Shown piece after piece: positions 49,150 through 59,680 of a DNA stretch of 64,000 nt. Position numbers and translations under genes: made by a program. The DNA is from Allacma fusca (taxonomy: Eukaryota; Arthropoda; Collembola; Symphypleona; Sminthuridae). Location: assembly GCA_947179485.1 (NCBI GenBank), contig CAMXBY010000030.1:1-64000 (forward strand). Reading direction: 5' to 3'. The notes beneath the pieces are model-generated. The model saw only the letters and a list, made by a program, of their open reading frames with translations, made no database searches and was not told the origin of the DNA. Position 1 is the stretch's first letter. Each line of letters starts with the position of its first letter.

Positions 49150-51412
49150 GTAAATGTGTTTGACCAGGGGCGTTTCAAACAGATTAAATAAGCGTAATTT
49201 ATTTAAATTTTAATACACTTCAAAGTAAAATTTTAATGATTTTGATCGTCTTTAATTTTTGGTAAATTAATTTGAAATACCGATAATCCCTTGCTGGTAT
49301 TGAAGTCATAGTTAATAATTTTAACTATCCTAATTAACGTTAGAATGTAAGAGTAAATCGTTTGTCCAAACTGAAGCTGATCCTTTTATCGCATGGGAAA
49401 GTCATATCGGATCCGTCCAAGAATAAAATTTATAAATCCAAATTATAGCGCAAGAAGTCAAAAAAATTTCATCAGCTTTTACCGAACCAAAAAGTTTGAA
49501 ATGGTAATTTTGATTTAAATCAGGGATTTATTTCCAAAAGCTCATGGGATTTAAACGCGTTCTGTGGGGATTAATTCTATTCATTTACAACAGCTGTTGA
49601 GCTTCATATGTTCCCGGGAGCCCGGGAGGATTTTTGATGAAATTGTATCAGTTATGGAGAAAAAAATCGTCAAAATCTTTTTCACAGCAAAATTGTCTTG
49701 GAAATTCAAAACTGTTTTGAAAATTATCATTTATTTTGAAAGTTTTGAAATTGTCAGTACAGAGTTCAATAACATTTCGAACTCCCATTAGGCCAGAAAA
49801 AGGGAAACCGTTGATAAATTTCTAAGAGTGCAACGTAATTTATCAGGTAAGATAATTTAAAATAAGGCTAATTTTTATGGCTTTGTAATTACTTCCAACG
49901 GATAATTATCTGGATTTCTAATTGATTTACTCAAATTATTGTGGATGAAAATAAATATATTAATGAATTAAGATAATGAATTAAAATAAAATTACAATAA
50001 ATTAATTATACGCTGCAGACAGTTCGAAACACGCTGGGAATTTCCTATACGAAAGAAATCATGCTGGTTTCGAAACTGAGAATGACTTCTTATATTTAAA
50101 TCTTCGCTTTGACGTCACATAACTAGTTGTTCCAGGACGCGCACGAGACACTTGAACAGATCCAATCTGTAGGTTGTTTAAATGGCTGGAGAAAAAAAAT
50201 AGACGTTCACCTGATATTCAGTTACGATTCTATATGAACGCAGCAAATTTACAAACAATCGGGACAGTTACCTAAAAAATTCGCGTACGTCAGTATACAA
50301 TTATAAAAGGGGTGATTAAACAAATTTGGAAACAACTTTAAATTTGGCACGACTTCCAACTGGATTTTGAGCAAATGAAATTGAAAATTATTCATTTGGT
50401 AAACTATTATGAATTATAATTGTGTCATCAGCTGGGATATTTTTCCACGGTGCATAAATATTTTAAAATCCTGAGAAGTAGAAATAATTTCAGGAGTTAT
50501 CCCTGCGTCCCTGAATATAATTGCCCCCAAACTAGACCATATTAGGAAGTAACTCACAAAATATTTGATGCTCCAATTTTCCTGGAAATTCGTTTCTAGT
50601 AGATTTTGTTTCAAGAGTTAGTTTTTGTGGTCCCAGCTGTCGCTCCCTGGAAAAGCCTTCCGAATTTTAATCAAAAAGCGTCAGAACATTATTAGAAAAC
50701 CCTACTCTGGCGACTGTTGAAATTCACGAAGGTCAAGGAAACATTTTTAATCTGGGAAATCTGTTTTCTTAGGTTTCTGGAATTTGAACGTAGACATTAT
50801 ATCCAAATTCCTTAAAAATTAAAGGAACGACAGTGTACATATGGAAAAATGAAATGTGCTATACATATAAGACCATAATTAATATTGTGTACATTTCAAG
50901 TCCGGAAAATTGTCTCATAAATATTTTATTCTCCTTAAGGTTGTAGCAAGTTTCATTGCAGATTTTTTAGATTTCACTTCATCCACCCAGGTCAATGTTT
51001 CAAAGTCAAGAAGTGTCAAGTAAAGTTGGTGTTTTTCAAAATAATAATTTGAAAATTATATTCAGTTACAATTTCGGACCTAATTTGGGAAACATAAAAT
51101 GGATTTCTAAGCTGCTTTATTGTTTATAATCATGATTCTAAGGTCAGAAATATGGAAATAAAAAACAAAAACTGTAAATAAATAATAAATAATTCGAAAT
51201 TCAAAAGACGAAAAAACATATTTGCTGCAATATAGACAACTGAATATTTTTGACGAACTATTTTATATATTAGTGAGAGGAATTGATGTTTGCTAACACC
51301 TTGCACTAAAACTTGAACTTAAATTTTTGTCCAATAAATAGCCAGTTTTTACATTGCAACAATCGAGTGAGTCCTATCAATATTGTATTTTAAAAGAAGC
51401 GAAAATTAAAAA
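49150..51412. repeat. repeat mosaic, partly inverted, no gene
   Basis: 49150-49330 continues block epsilon after the insertion. 50000-50125 is epsilon inverted. 50380-50640 and 50900-51070 match 41240-41560 and 41650-41830. 51240-51310 resembles block delta (TTTGCTAACACCTTGCAC). Confidence 0.55.
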
Positions 51413-52296
51413 CAGGGTTGAAAATCGGAATCCGAATTGGAATCGGAATCGAAAAAGAATCCGAAAATTTAAAAGTATTAGAATCAGAATCGGAATTAAA
51501 AATAATGTATAATTAGGTATTGGAATTCTAATCGGAATTGTAAAGTAAGTATCGGTATTGGTATTAGAATTTAATGATATTCCGATGAATTCTGATTCCA
51601 TTTCTGACATTTCATTATACAGCCATAAAGAGCCCTTTACGATCTTTTACAAAGAATCTTTACCTTCTACCCTTTACACTTCTACATGGTTTTTGCGGAA
51701 ATATTTCTTTGTGGTAGTAATAAAAATAGAAAGAAAGGCAGAATCTATTGTTCATAATCATCTACGACTACAATAGAAATTTAGAATACAAAAAAATGAA
51801 AGACATGTTCCAAAGTATTCTGTGGGACAACTATGGACCGCACAAGGGACAAATGAATTAATTTGTTCACGTGGTTGAATGATTCAGAGTTTTCGGAAAT
51901 TCTCCAGCAAGTAATATTTGTAATCTTGAGCATTCCAGTAACTGTGGGAAGACATTTATTCTCTGCATTACGTTTAATTCAAAACTATAACGACTATAAC
52001 CTAGGTCGACTACCCGAGGAATCCCTGCAAAACATGTTATTTGTTCAAGTAAACAAACAATTTGGTCAACAACTGGTCAAATGACTTAAAAATGACAAAA
52101 ATAACAATAAATTATAGGCTACATGTGTAGAATCGGAATTGGAATCGGAATTATTTAAAAGTATTTGAATTAATTGGTATCAGAATTTAAAATTAATTAT
52201 TTGGATACATCGGAATCGGAACCTAAATCAAAATTAAATTTAGGCAGGTATTGTAATTAGAATCGGAATTTTTATTTTTCCGATATTTCATCCCTG
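51413..52296 (+). mobile_element. hAT element, 884 bp, exact 8-bp target duplication
   Basis: The ends are CAGGGTTGAAAATCGGAA and, inverted, CAGGGATGAAATATCGGAA, flanked by ATTAAAAA at 51405-51412 and 52297-52304. The uninterrupted target stands at 44565. Subterminal regions consist of AATCGGAATTGGAATCGG-type repeats. The centre keeps the end of a transposase gene. A truncated relative lies at 24231-24436. Confidence 0.9.
51863..52084 (+). pseudogene. hAT transposase C-terminal fragment
   Basis: The frame contains ILSIPVTVGRHLFSALRLIQ, NYNDYNLGRLPEESLQNMLF and VQVNKQFG, the hAT C-terminal dimerisation region (compare the usual pattern LPVT...ERSFSALR...M...RL). The expected Cys-Glu-Arg before FSALR is replaced by GRHL. 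The rest of the transposase is missing from this 884-bp element. Confidence 0.8.
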
Positions 52297-52304
52297 ATTA
52301 AAAA

Positions 52305-53640
52305 TAATCTATGTTGTGACGACACTGAATGGTTACATGGTCACTTTTATTACGGAATTATAAGTGATAAGGGAAATTTTACCGAGGTATTGGACTTAGT
52401 TCTGTACCAAATAATTCCAGAGTATTCCTAACTTTGCTCGTTAACAAAAAACGAATGATTTGACCTCAAATTTCAATTTACTATTATATTAGTTTTAAAC
52501 AAAAAATGTGAAGCTCAATTTATTTTTTTATCCTAGTTAGATTGTAATTAAAAAAAACGTTTTATTTATTTATATTGAGGAAAATTCTCTTAATTTTTCT
52601 AAAATTTATTTAGTTGACCTCGGAAATTTTTTGGGTAGGCGTAGAATTCAAAGTAAAGGGACGCCGTTTTTGGAGTTTCCACTTGGCTTAGGAAACAAAT
52701 ATTTTCCGGAACGCTGTAGTAGCTACAATCCCTTTGGGCTTAAAAAATCATATTAACCTTATTCTGAAAAATTTATTCCAATAAATCTGTACGTTTTGCA
52801 CCGGTAGGATGGAAAAATACGTTGTACAGCGTGGAAATTCATCAATTTTGTGTTACTATTTAAATTTGTTCTCCAATTCGCCACGGATTTAAAAACAATT
52901 CTTAATGGAATGTCGTGCTGATTTGGTAGATGTGAATGTGAATCTGTGATAAATTAATTGTTATACAAAACTTTGTTGGACTGTTCACTTCACCCCAAAG
53001 GGAAACTAAATTTTTAATTGTGAATCAGAAGATTTTTGGACTATTTAAGAAAGCTAAGTGCTTGGATAAAATATTGTAAATAGAGTCACATACAACAATG
53101 TTTATTTGTTTTTTATGAAAAATAAAATATGTCACTACGTTAAAAGACATCGTAATGACCGGGAAAATGGAGAGGTAGTTTTTAAAAAGCTTTGCCTTCA
53201 AGCGCGAGAATAAGAAAAATGCAGGAAATTGATTAAGAATTTCTATTGTTAGCATTTATCTTGGATGACATTACCTTCATAAAAATAATATTTCGGCATA
53301 CCTCTCGCTCTAAGTTTTTGGGAATTCATTTGAGTCCAAAACTTTAGAAATTCGAGAATAATCTTCTGAAGACAAAAATTGAGACTTTTGAATTTTAAAA
53401 CTTGAACTTTAATCAGTTGTTTAGCATTGGAAACTTTTTATCCAAATTCTTTCTCTTTTATTGTATTTTAAAAAACTGTCTACCCAAGAAATGAATCCTG
53501 ACTCACAAATATGTTTTATAGGTAATTCACTTAGCTCGAACGTAAGTCCTGTGAGTAGTCAGTGTTGAGTTGCCACACCACTGAAGATGTTTATTTGCGT
53601 CATCGTGTCAAAAATGACTACTCTATGTCAATAATGTTTT
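52305..53640 (+). repeat. block beta and other mosaic, no gene
   Basis: 52305-52665 continues the segment shared with 44590-44890. Block beta is at 52805-53080, colinear with 38880-39190. 53480-53560 (AGAAATGAATCCTGACTCAC, AGCTCGAACGTAAGTC) recurs at 25915-25990. Confidence 0.55.
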
Positions 53641-53992
53641 GTAATATATCGTCGCTGAAGAGGCAAAATGGACTAAGTGCAATTTCGAATAGAAGCAAAA
53701 TGGTCTACATGCCTTTTTCCTTAAAGGCAAAACGGAATAGTTGCAAGCTTTCCTGAAACCAAAATGAACTACATGCAGTTTTCACTAAAAGCAAAATGGT
53801 CTACATGCGTGTATACTTTCATAATGTATGTAGACCATTTTGCTTTTAGACGAAATTGCACTTATTCCATTTTGCTTTTAAAACTTGATGCATCTATTCC
53901 ATTTTGCATTTAGTAAAACTGCATGTAGACCATTTTGATTTTAATCCAAAATGCATGTATTCCATTTTGCCTCTTCAGCGACGATATGTTAC
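53641..53992. mobile_element. 352-bp foldback element
   Basis: The 32-bp ends (53641-53672 and 53961-53992) are inverted copies with one mismatch and contain ATATCGTCGCTGAAGAGGC. The arms hold repeated motifs, AGCAAAATGGTCTACATGC twice on the left and its complement twice on the right, so the whole element can fold into a hairpin. A second, partial copy begins at 63925. No target duplication could be fixed. Confidence 0.85.
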
Positions 53993-54128
53993 TTAACACT
54001 TGGACCAGACCAGATACAAAGTCTTAGTTTAACCTTCGAGGCGAAAGGACTTAAACTGTGAAGAGGTCCCTTATCTCCAAACAGTAAATAGTTCACAAAA
54101 GTTTCGATACTAAACGCTAGGCTTTAAC

Positions 54129-55258
54129 ATGCAGTCAGGTTCTGGAGGACCAAGTCCTCCAGGACAAGAACTTTATCTAAACCCGAAAGATCACGGTTTT
54201 GTGATCAAATCTCTAGAAAGTGCAACGATTGTTGATTACTTCAAAGCAGTTGGTGAAATAGTGGGAAACGAAAATATAATTAGTGGAGGAAGAGTAAAAG
54301 GAAACTACGGAGTGTGGGTAAAGTCAGCTGAAGCTGCAAAGTTACTACGAGGAAAAGAATTCCTATCAATTTTGAACCAAAACGTGTCAATATGGCCATT
54401 TATAAGCCCCTTGAAAAAATTCAAACTCATTCGAGTGCCGCCATTTATAACAAATGAAAGCCTAAAAGTGGAGCTTGAAAATACGGAACTGTGAAAGGTG
54501 AAATAGAATGTGAAACATTTCAAAACCTTGGAAATGAATGGGCACACATTCAGAGTTGGACCAGATTTCTGTACATGTCATTCAGTGAAACGCAACGTCT
54601 TCCAGATACCATAACAGTAATAGACGATAAAAAATATGAAATTACCACTCAGGTTGGGAGACGTAAGTGTTTTAAGTGTAGGGACGTTCACCACGTTGGT
54701 AAAAACTGTCCAATGAACTGGATTAAGTCGTATGCATCAACAACGCGAAATACAAACACCCAAGAATTTATGGATGAGATCGAAGCAGCAGAAATTCCAC
54801 CTGGTTATTCGCTACAACCTTTAATTTCAAGGCAACGACTTAAATCCATTGAGGATTATACCAGCACAGAAGAGTCAACAAGCAACAGCAAAGACACTGC
54901 AAAGCCGAAAATGAAAAAGTTGAAAATTATCAAAACAAGTACATTTGTATTAAGAAGCACAAAGACTCAAAACCTCTTCGACTGGCATTATAAAGAATGG
55001 AAGGCATACGAGCTGAACAAAAATAAGCCATGCAGCAATCAAGAACTCCTGCGATTCCTCCAAAGTATACCCTGAAACGAAAGCAATCACGTTTACGACA
55101 TCCAAGAAGCAGCCAAAGTATTCAACAAAAATCCAACGGAGCTTAAAAAGAAAGTCGAACTACAACTAGCTTTATCATCACAACACAAAACAGAAAAGCA
55201 GTGGCTAGGCCAAATAGCAAGTCCGATTGATGAATTTCCACCTTTAAATAACCCATGA
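54129..55258 (+). pseudogene. LINE ORF1 (gag-like, CCHC zinc knuckle), broken
   Basis: The product would bind LINE RNA in the particle. The first 121 codons (54129-54491) run in one frame; a one-base shift near 54490 moves the rest to another frame, which continues to 55258 apart from a TGA at 55073-55075. The N-terminal part contains DYFKAVGEIVGNENIISGGR; the second part has the zinc knuckle CFKCRDVHHVGKNCP (C-x2-C-x4-H-x5-C spacing, one longer than usual) and a lysine-rich stretch. The final codons (FPPLNNP, stop) overlap the ORF2 start as ATGA at 55255-55258, the usual arrangement for translation by reinitiation. Confidence 0.75.
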
Positions 55259-56303
55259 TTTCAATTATCACACTTAATGCACAAGGTCTACGAAATGTAA
55301 AACGAATCCAAGAGCTTAAGCGTATCACAACGACGTTTAGCCCAGATGTTCTTTGTCTTCAAGAAACTAATATAAATCCTATTATAAACAATAAATGCAA
55401 TATACTAGGCTATACCGAATGTTATGATCCTCCAGTAAAGGCATTTAGTGGAATAGCTGTGATAATCAAAAACTCCTATAATATAATTAACAAAGTTCTA
55501 GTTCCTGGGAAAATGCAGATAACTACAATAACAAACCTCAACGTACCTTTTCATATTGTAAACTAACATATGCCACATAGTGATAGAGAAGCGGAGGTAC
55601 TTTTAAGTGTACTTATTAACACCCTTGATAAAATTAAATCAGACAACTTTGTGTTATGTGGAGACTGGAACTATGTAGATAATATGATTAGAGACAGGAT
55701 AAACTCCAAGGAAAGCAGGAAAAAATTACAATGTAACATGACCAGGATAATAAACACTTACTCCTCAAAGAGAAAGAAGTTGTATGGAAAATATGGCACG
55801 GAGCTTTATGTACGTCCACAATGGCTTTCCAAATGGGCCTTATCCCTTCAAACAACTGCCCTTTCTGTTTCAAATCAAAAGTTAATGCAGAACACTACAT
55901 CGTATGTCCTTTTTATACGTCACTATGGGAGTACTGCAAACAAATTCTGATATCAGCCGGTCATGTGTGGGATGAAAAAATTAAAGTATTTGGCCTACCT
56001 GAGTTTAATCATTCAAACAAATGTCTATTCCATATTGTAAGCATGTCGTATACAGTTATCCACGAATTTCTGTACCTAGATTTGAACAAACATGTATATG
56101 TGAAGGACACAGTAGCAAGGTTTAAGCAATTACTGTTTCAAACAATCTACCTGGACTATCAAAAAACAAAGTCCAATGTTTTCCATTTAAACATTTTTAA
56201 TGGCTACTGGCAAAAACTGAATTTCCTTTACAGAGCAACCAGTGATAATATAGACATACGACTCCCCAGATCTGAGAAGGAAAATGTTCCAGACCATTCA
56301 TAA
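55255..56303 (+). pseudogene. LINE ORF2, APE endonuclease start and C-terminal zinc finger only
   Basis: The start MISIITLNAQGLRN with DVLCLQET is an APE-type endonuclease, and VLCGDWNYVDN is its GDxN motif. A TAA interrupts at 55564-55566. After about 55735 the sequence jumps to the end of ORF2 in another frame (VVWKIWHGALCTSTMAFQMG), which carries the C-terminal zinc finger CPFCFKSKVNAEHYIVCPF (C-x2-C-x7-H-x4-C) and runs to a stop at 56303. The reverse transcriptase domain of several hundred residues is deleted, so the copy cannot replicate on its own. Confidence 0.8.
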
Positions 56304-56861
56304 AGCCGGGGAGATAAGCAAACCCTGTAATTCATGAGCTGAAGGCGTATGAATGTGGATGGAAATCATAAGCAGACCAGACTATTTAAGCCGGGGTTTT
56401 TCTTCTATACCCTGTAATCTCAAAGAGAGGCTGTGGTCTGTGGATGCTTAACATGGATAAGAAGGAAAATCAGTATAAACAAACAAATGATAAGTATTGT
56501 ACCTGGCATCAAGATTACAAAATGTTTAATACTTTTTTCTGCTTCAAAACGTTAAAGAAACTTGAATAAAATCTGACCTTTTAACCTTGCAAAAAAAAAC
56601 AGACCAGATACAGTTGGTCCAACTTCAGGACCAGAGCAGATCATGGTCCAAAAAGCATGCAAAATGAAAAATTATGAGTTAACGAAATCCTATGTAACGA
56701 ATTAAAAATTTCATTTCTGGTGATAAAACAAAAATTTCAGTGGATAAAATGTGATCTGGTCTGGTCCAAAAAACTGGACCAGACCGTTGGTCTGGTCTGA
56801 GCTTCGGACCAGACCAGTTTCATAAAATCTGGATCAGACCAGACCATTGGTATCACTACTG

Positions 56862-57311
56862 TACAACAGGGTTGTAGCAAAAGTATGATTCTTTAAAGCC
56901 TAATCTATTAATTCTGCCTCAAGTAGTAGCCTGAAACAGGAATTTGACTTAGGAAACTGATATTGACCTAAATGAATCCCTTTGGAAATTGCTACAAAAG
57001 CTTATATGGACGATAAACCGTTCGAAAAGAATCCACGACTAAAACTTATTTTAGGAGGTGGATTCGAAAATATTGAGAAAAATTTGAAAATATAGAAATC
57101 AAACAGTAATGTCCATATCTGATCTCTTTGGATTCCTTAGAGAGCCCTTTAAAAGTGTTATTATATTTGTGTAATTATTAAGTTTTACCAATTTGACTCT
57201 TAGATTCGGCAAGGAATGCTCTGCCATTGTCAGTCAGTAGTAAATCTGATAGTGTAGTTACGCATGCATACAAGCGACCTGTTAAAAATATTTTTTTTAT
57301 GAAATTTGCAG
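56862..57311. other. unassigned, upstream of zinc-finger exon
   Basis: No gene or repeat recognised. A TTTGCAG acceptor closes the stretch at 57311. Confidence 0.4.
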
Positions 57312-57714
57312 GATTCGTCAAATGTTCCCCCAAATGAACGATGAATCGAATGAAATGGTGTTCCAAATGAACTCTTATATTGAACCTGCACGGACGAAAA
57401 AGAAGATTCGAAAGGTTCAATGCCGGTTTTGCCTCTTATCATTTCAAGCTGGGAATTGTCTCTTTGAGCACAAAAGGGTTCATGCTAGTGAAGGGCCTTA
57501 CAAATGTTCCATCTGTGGCCGTTCTTTTGCCCGAAAGTATGCTTTTACCCTGCACTTGAGGCTCAACACAGGAGTGGAGAGAAGCCATATGCGTCCAGTC
57601 TGTGGAAAACGTTTCCCCAGACATTTACCCTTCAAACAGTTAAAATTATCCCGAAACACTTCTCTTCCGAGTTTAAAAATGTTCTTGCTATTTAAACGTG
57701 CATTTTATCCTTAA
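57312..57714 (+). pseudogene. degenerate C2H2 zinc-finger exon
   Basis: The frame from the ATG at 57322 gives 130 residues. Finger 1 is complete: C34, C37, H50 and H54 (CRFCLLSFQAGNCLFEHKRVH). Finger 2 has C62, C65 and H78, but the last histidine is N82. Finger 3 has lost its first cysteine and both histidines. The linker carries a four-base insertion and a compensating deletion; in the shifted frame the consensus GEKPYA can still be read. A TTTGCAG acceptor precedes it, so it may be the last exon of an inactivated zinc-finger gene or a processed fragment. The DNA target cannot be inferred. Confidence 0.65.
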
Positions 57715-58327
57715 TATTTAAGCTTGTCTTGCAGTTTAATTGTGAACGGTGATTTGTAAAATTGAAATTTTCCAGTGACATCTAACTAAAATGGACATGT
57801 TTGTCCATTTTTATTCCCTATAAGAATGATAAGTTTTTCTAGTCCATCGGAACTGACCAACAGAGTATTCACGATCAAAATTTACGATATCGTACACATA
57901 TTACGATTTCGTAATTTTGACGAATTTGTTTTTGATATAAAAGACCAAAGGTCTGAGTTACTCACCACAGAGTTGGCTCAAATCATTCCCTATTTGATTT
58001 TCACCATTTAGAAAATCAGAAATTAATAACAAACTTGATGGACTGCAAATTTTCAAGGGTGAAGTTCTAGATTTTTACCCAAATTTTCCAAAAATATTTG
58101 ATTCCATATTTTTGTGGAATTATTCTGGGATTTTTTTTTCAAAAGCGTCATTGATTGTTTTTAGACGCCATTAAAATTATATTAATACGATTTTTCAAAA
58201 ATGTTCAGAGAAATCAGAACTTGACTGTGAAGAATCCGATAAACGAATAAAATAAAGGAATAAAAACTTACAATTAGGTGCTTGCTGACTTCGTGTATAG
58301 CACAAGAGATTCGGAGCGATAACTTAC
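57715..58327. other. AT-rich, no gene seen
   Basis: Nothing recognisable beyond short frames. A GTAAGT-type donor on the minus strand lies near 58270 (CTAATT|GTAAGT), and a very similar sequence occurs near 59125. Confidence 0.35.
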
Positions 58328-59017
58328 TGTATATCCTCGCCATTCCGTTTCTTTGGTAGGGTCAACTCAATGTTTAGAACGTAGCACTGAACCACGTAGT
58401 CTTCAATAGGAACGATGGACAGGTGCATGTTGCACCTCCAAGGGAAAAAGTAAACTAAGGTCAGAGGCTCCAAGGTACATGCTTCTGTAACGTGGAGTAG
58501 AAAAAGTGAAAGGGAACACTTAATGTTTTGGGACACTTTTAAAGCGTCCATGCGTTCTACTCACGCATGGCAGGAGCAACTTCCACAGAACCTTTTCCAG
58601 AAGAAGCAGGGTTTGACATATGTATGTACAGAACACTCTTTACAGCACACTCCTGCCATTCGTGCTTCCTTTTTAACTGAACCTGCGAAATACATTGCGC
58701 CAGGGTTGCCATAAATAAGCGAAGGATTTCTTATGTACATATGTCTTTTCTACTGTAAAGCGTATTTTCATTTAAGGGGATGTATATAAAAATAAGCATT
58801 ATATTCCTAGTGATGAATGCAGATTAGGGTTTAAGGGACTGTATAATCTTAGCTATAATGACCCATGGGAAAAAATCACACTTACGTTAAGAATATTACT
58901 CTGATCCCAGTTAATCTCATCTGGGAGGAATTTGAAGCTGACAATTGCCCCACGTTGGCCGGGAGGCAAAAAATATTTGTTATTTAAGTAATAAACTCTA
59001 TCTCTTATATTGATTAC
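58328..59017 (-). CDS. unidentified partial gene, three phase-compatible exons
   Basis: I do not recognise the product. On the minus strand there are three candidate exons. The first runs from at most 59017 (or from an acceptor at 58938) to 58886, ending AAC|GTAAGT. The second is 58682-58565 (acceptor TTTCGCAG, donor GC|GTGAGT). The third is 58484-58328 (acceptor with a long pyrimidine tract, donor A|GTAAGT). Phases 0, then 1, then 2 match, and the joined frame has no stop: FLPPGQRGAIVSFKFLPDEI, then HEWQECAVKSVLYIHMSNPA, then PLTLVYFFPWRCNMHLSIVP and VVQCYVLNIELTLPKKRNGE. The exons are more GC-rich than their surroundings. No start or end exon was found. In another frame exon 2 is cysteine-rich (CCKECSVHTYVKPCFFWKRF), but the phases then do not join. 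It could be a host gene fragment or a transposon gene. Confidence 0.4.
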
Positions 59018-59680
59018 TCATAACAAAATATTGTTGCAAAATTAAATAACAGCGAGATAAACGGCTACTCGAAGGTCACTTGTTTTCATGAAAGAGGAAA
59101 AATAGAAGCGAATAAAACTTACAATTAGCTTGCAGGGGTAGGATTTAGACATTAAAAATCAGTTCCCGGACTTAAAACCCAAGTTTACAAAAATATTGTG
59201 GTTATGTTTTTAAAAGTTTAACGCCCTATAAGTTTTTGAATTTGCTTTTTCATTCCTAGGAATTTGACGAAATTAAACTGTACTTCTGAATTACAATGAA
59301 GAGCTGAAGAGCATACGATAAATCTAGAATTCAGATTTTTTCATTTGAAATCCTAAAATTAGAAGGTTTTTAATTATTAAATTTTAGTATTGGTTCACAA
59401 AGTACAGACGTTTATTTATGTTCGTTTAGCAAACGCGTTTAAACTGCGGCTACATAGCCAATAAAACATAACTTTAACACCAGCTAATAAACAAGATAAA
59501 GACAAATGTTTAGCCTCAGGGGGGAAACTGAACATCTGTGAAAAATCTGACTTTGTTTTTTTAGTGAAGGCTAGGACCTCAAAATATACAAATAAAACAA
59601 ACTCTAAGAGAATAGAACTCTAGAAAATAATTGTCTGAAAAATTGGGGAATCAAATATTTTGTGATTTATTTCCTTACAT
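59018..59680. other. AT-rich, no gene seen
   Basis: No block of the mosaic and no gene recognised. 59510-59600 loosely resembles 47870-47930 (AAAAATCTGACTTTG). Confidence 0.35.

Larger units (their letters stand above)
54019..56599 (+). mobile_element. internally deleted LINE (L1/Tx1-like) with 13-bp target duplication
   Basis: It is flanked by CAGACCAGATACA at 54006-54018 and 56600-56612 and ends in A9 (56591-56599). It holds ORF1 with a zinc knuckle, then the start of ORF2 (APE endonuclease) and the very end of ORF2 (C-terminal zinc finger); the reverse transcriptase is gone. At about 2.6 kb it is roughly half the length of a full element. The Tx1-like assignment rests on the look of ORF1 and is tentative. 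Confidence 0.85.
53993..56861. mobile_element. GGACCAGACC-rich (hAT-like) segment split by a LINE
   Basis: CAGACC/GGTCTGG motifs occur just left of the LINE (54000-54018) and about a dozen times to its right (56600-56855), ending ACCATTGGTATCACTACTG. The right end read inverted starts CAGTAGTGATACC, hAT-like. The matching left end is weak, so the outer limits are uncertain. Confidence 0.45.

Noticed and set aside
53641..53992. Assembly artefact creating a false palindrome
   Set aside because: The arms differ in many positions inside the 32-bp ends, and a second diverged copy exists at 63921, so it is a real element.
58139..59240. Extra exons suggested by CTAATT|GTAAGT donors near 58270 and 59125
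   Set aside because: The sequence ahead of the donor at 59125 has stops in all three frames after the only plausible acceptor, and no acceptor was found for the other.
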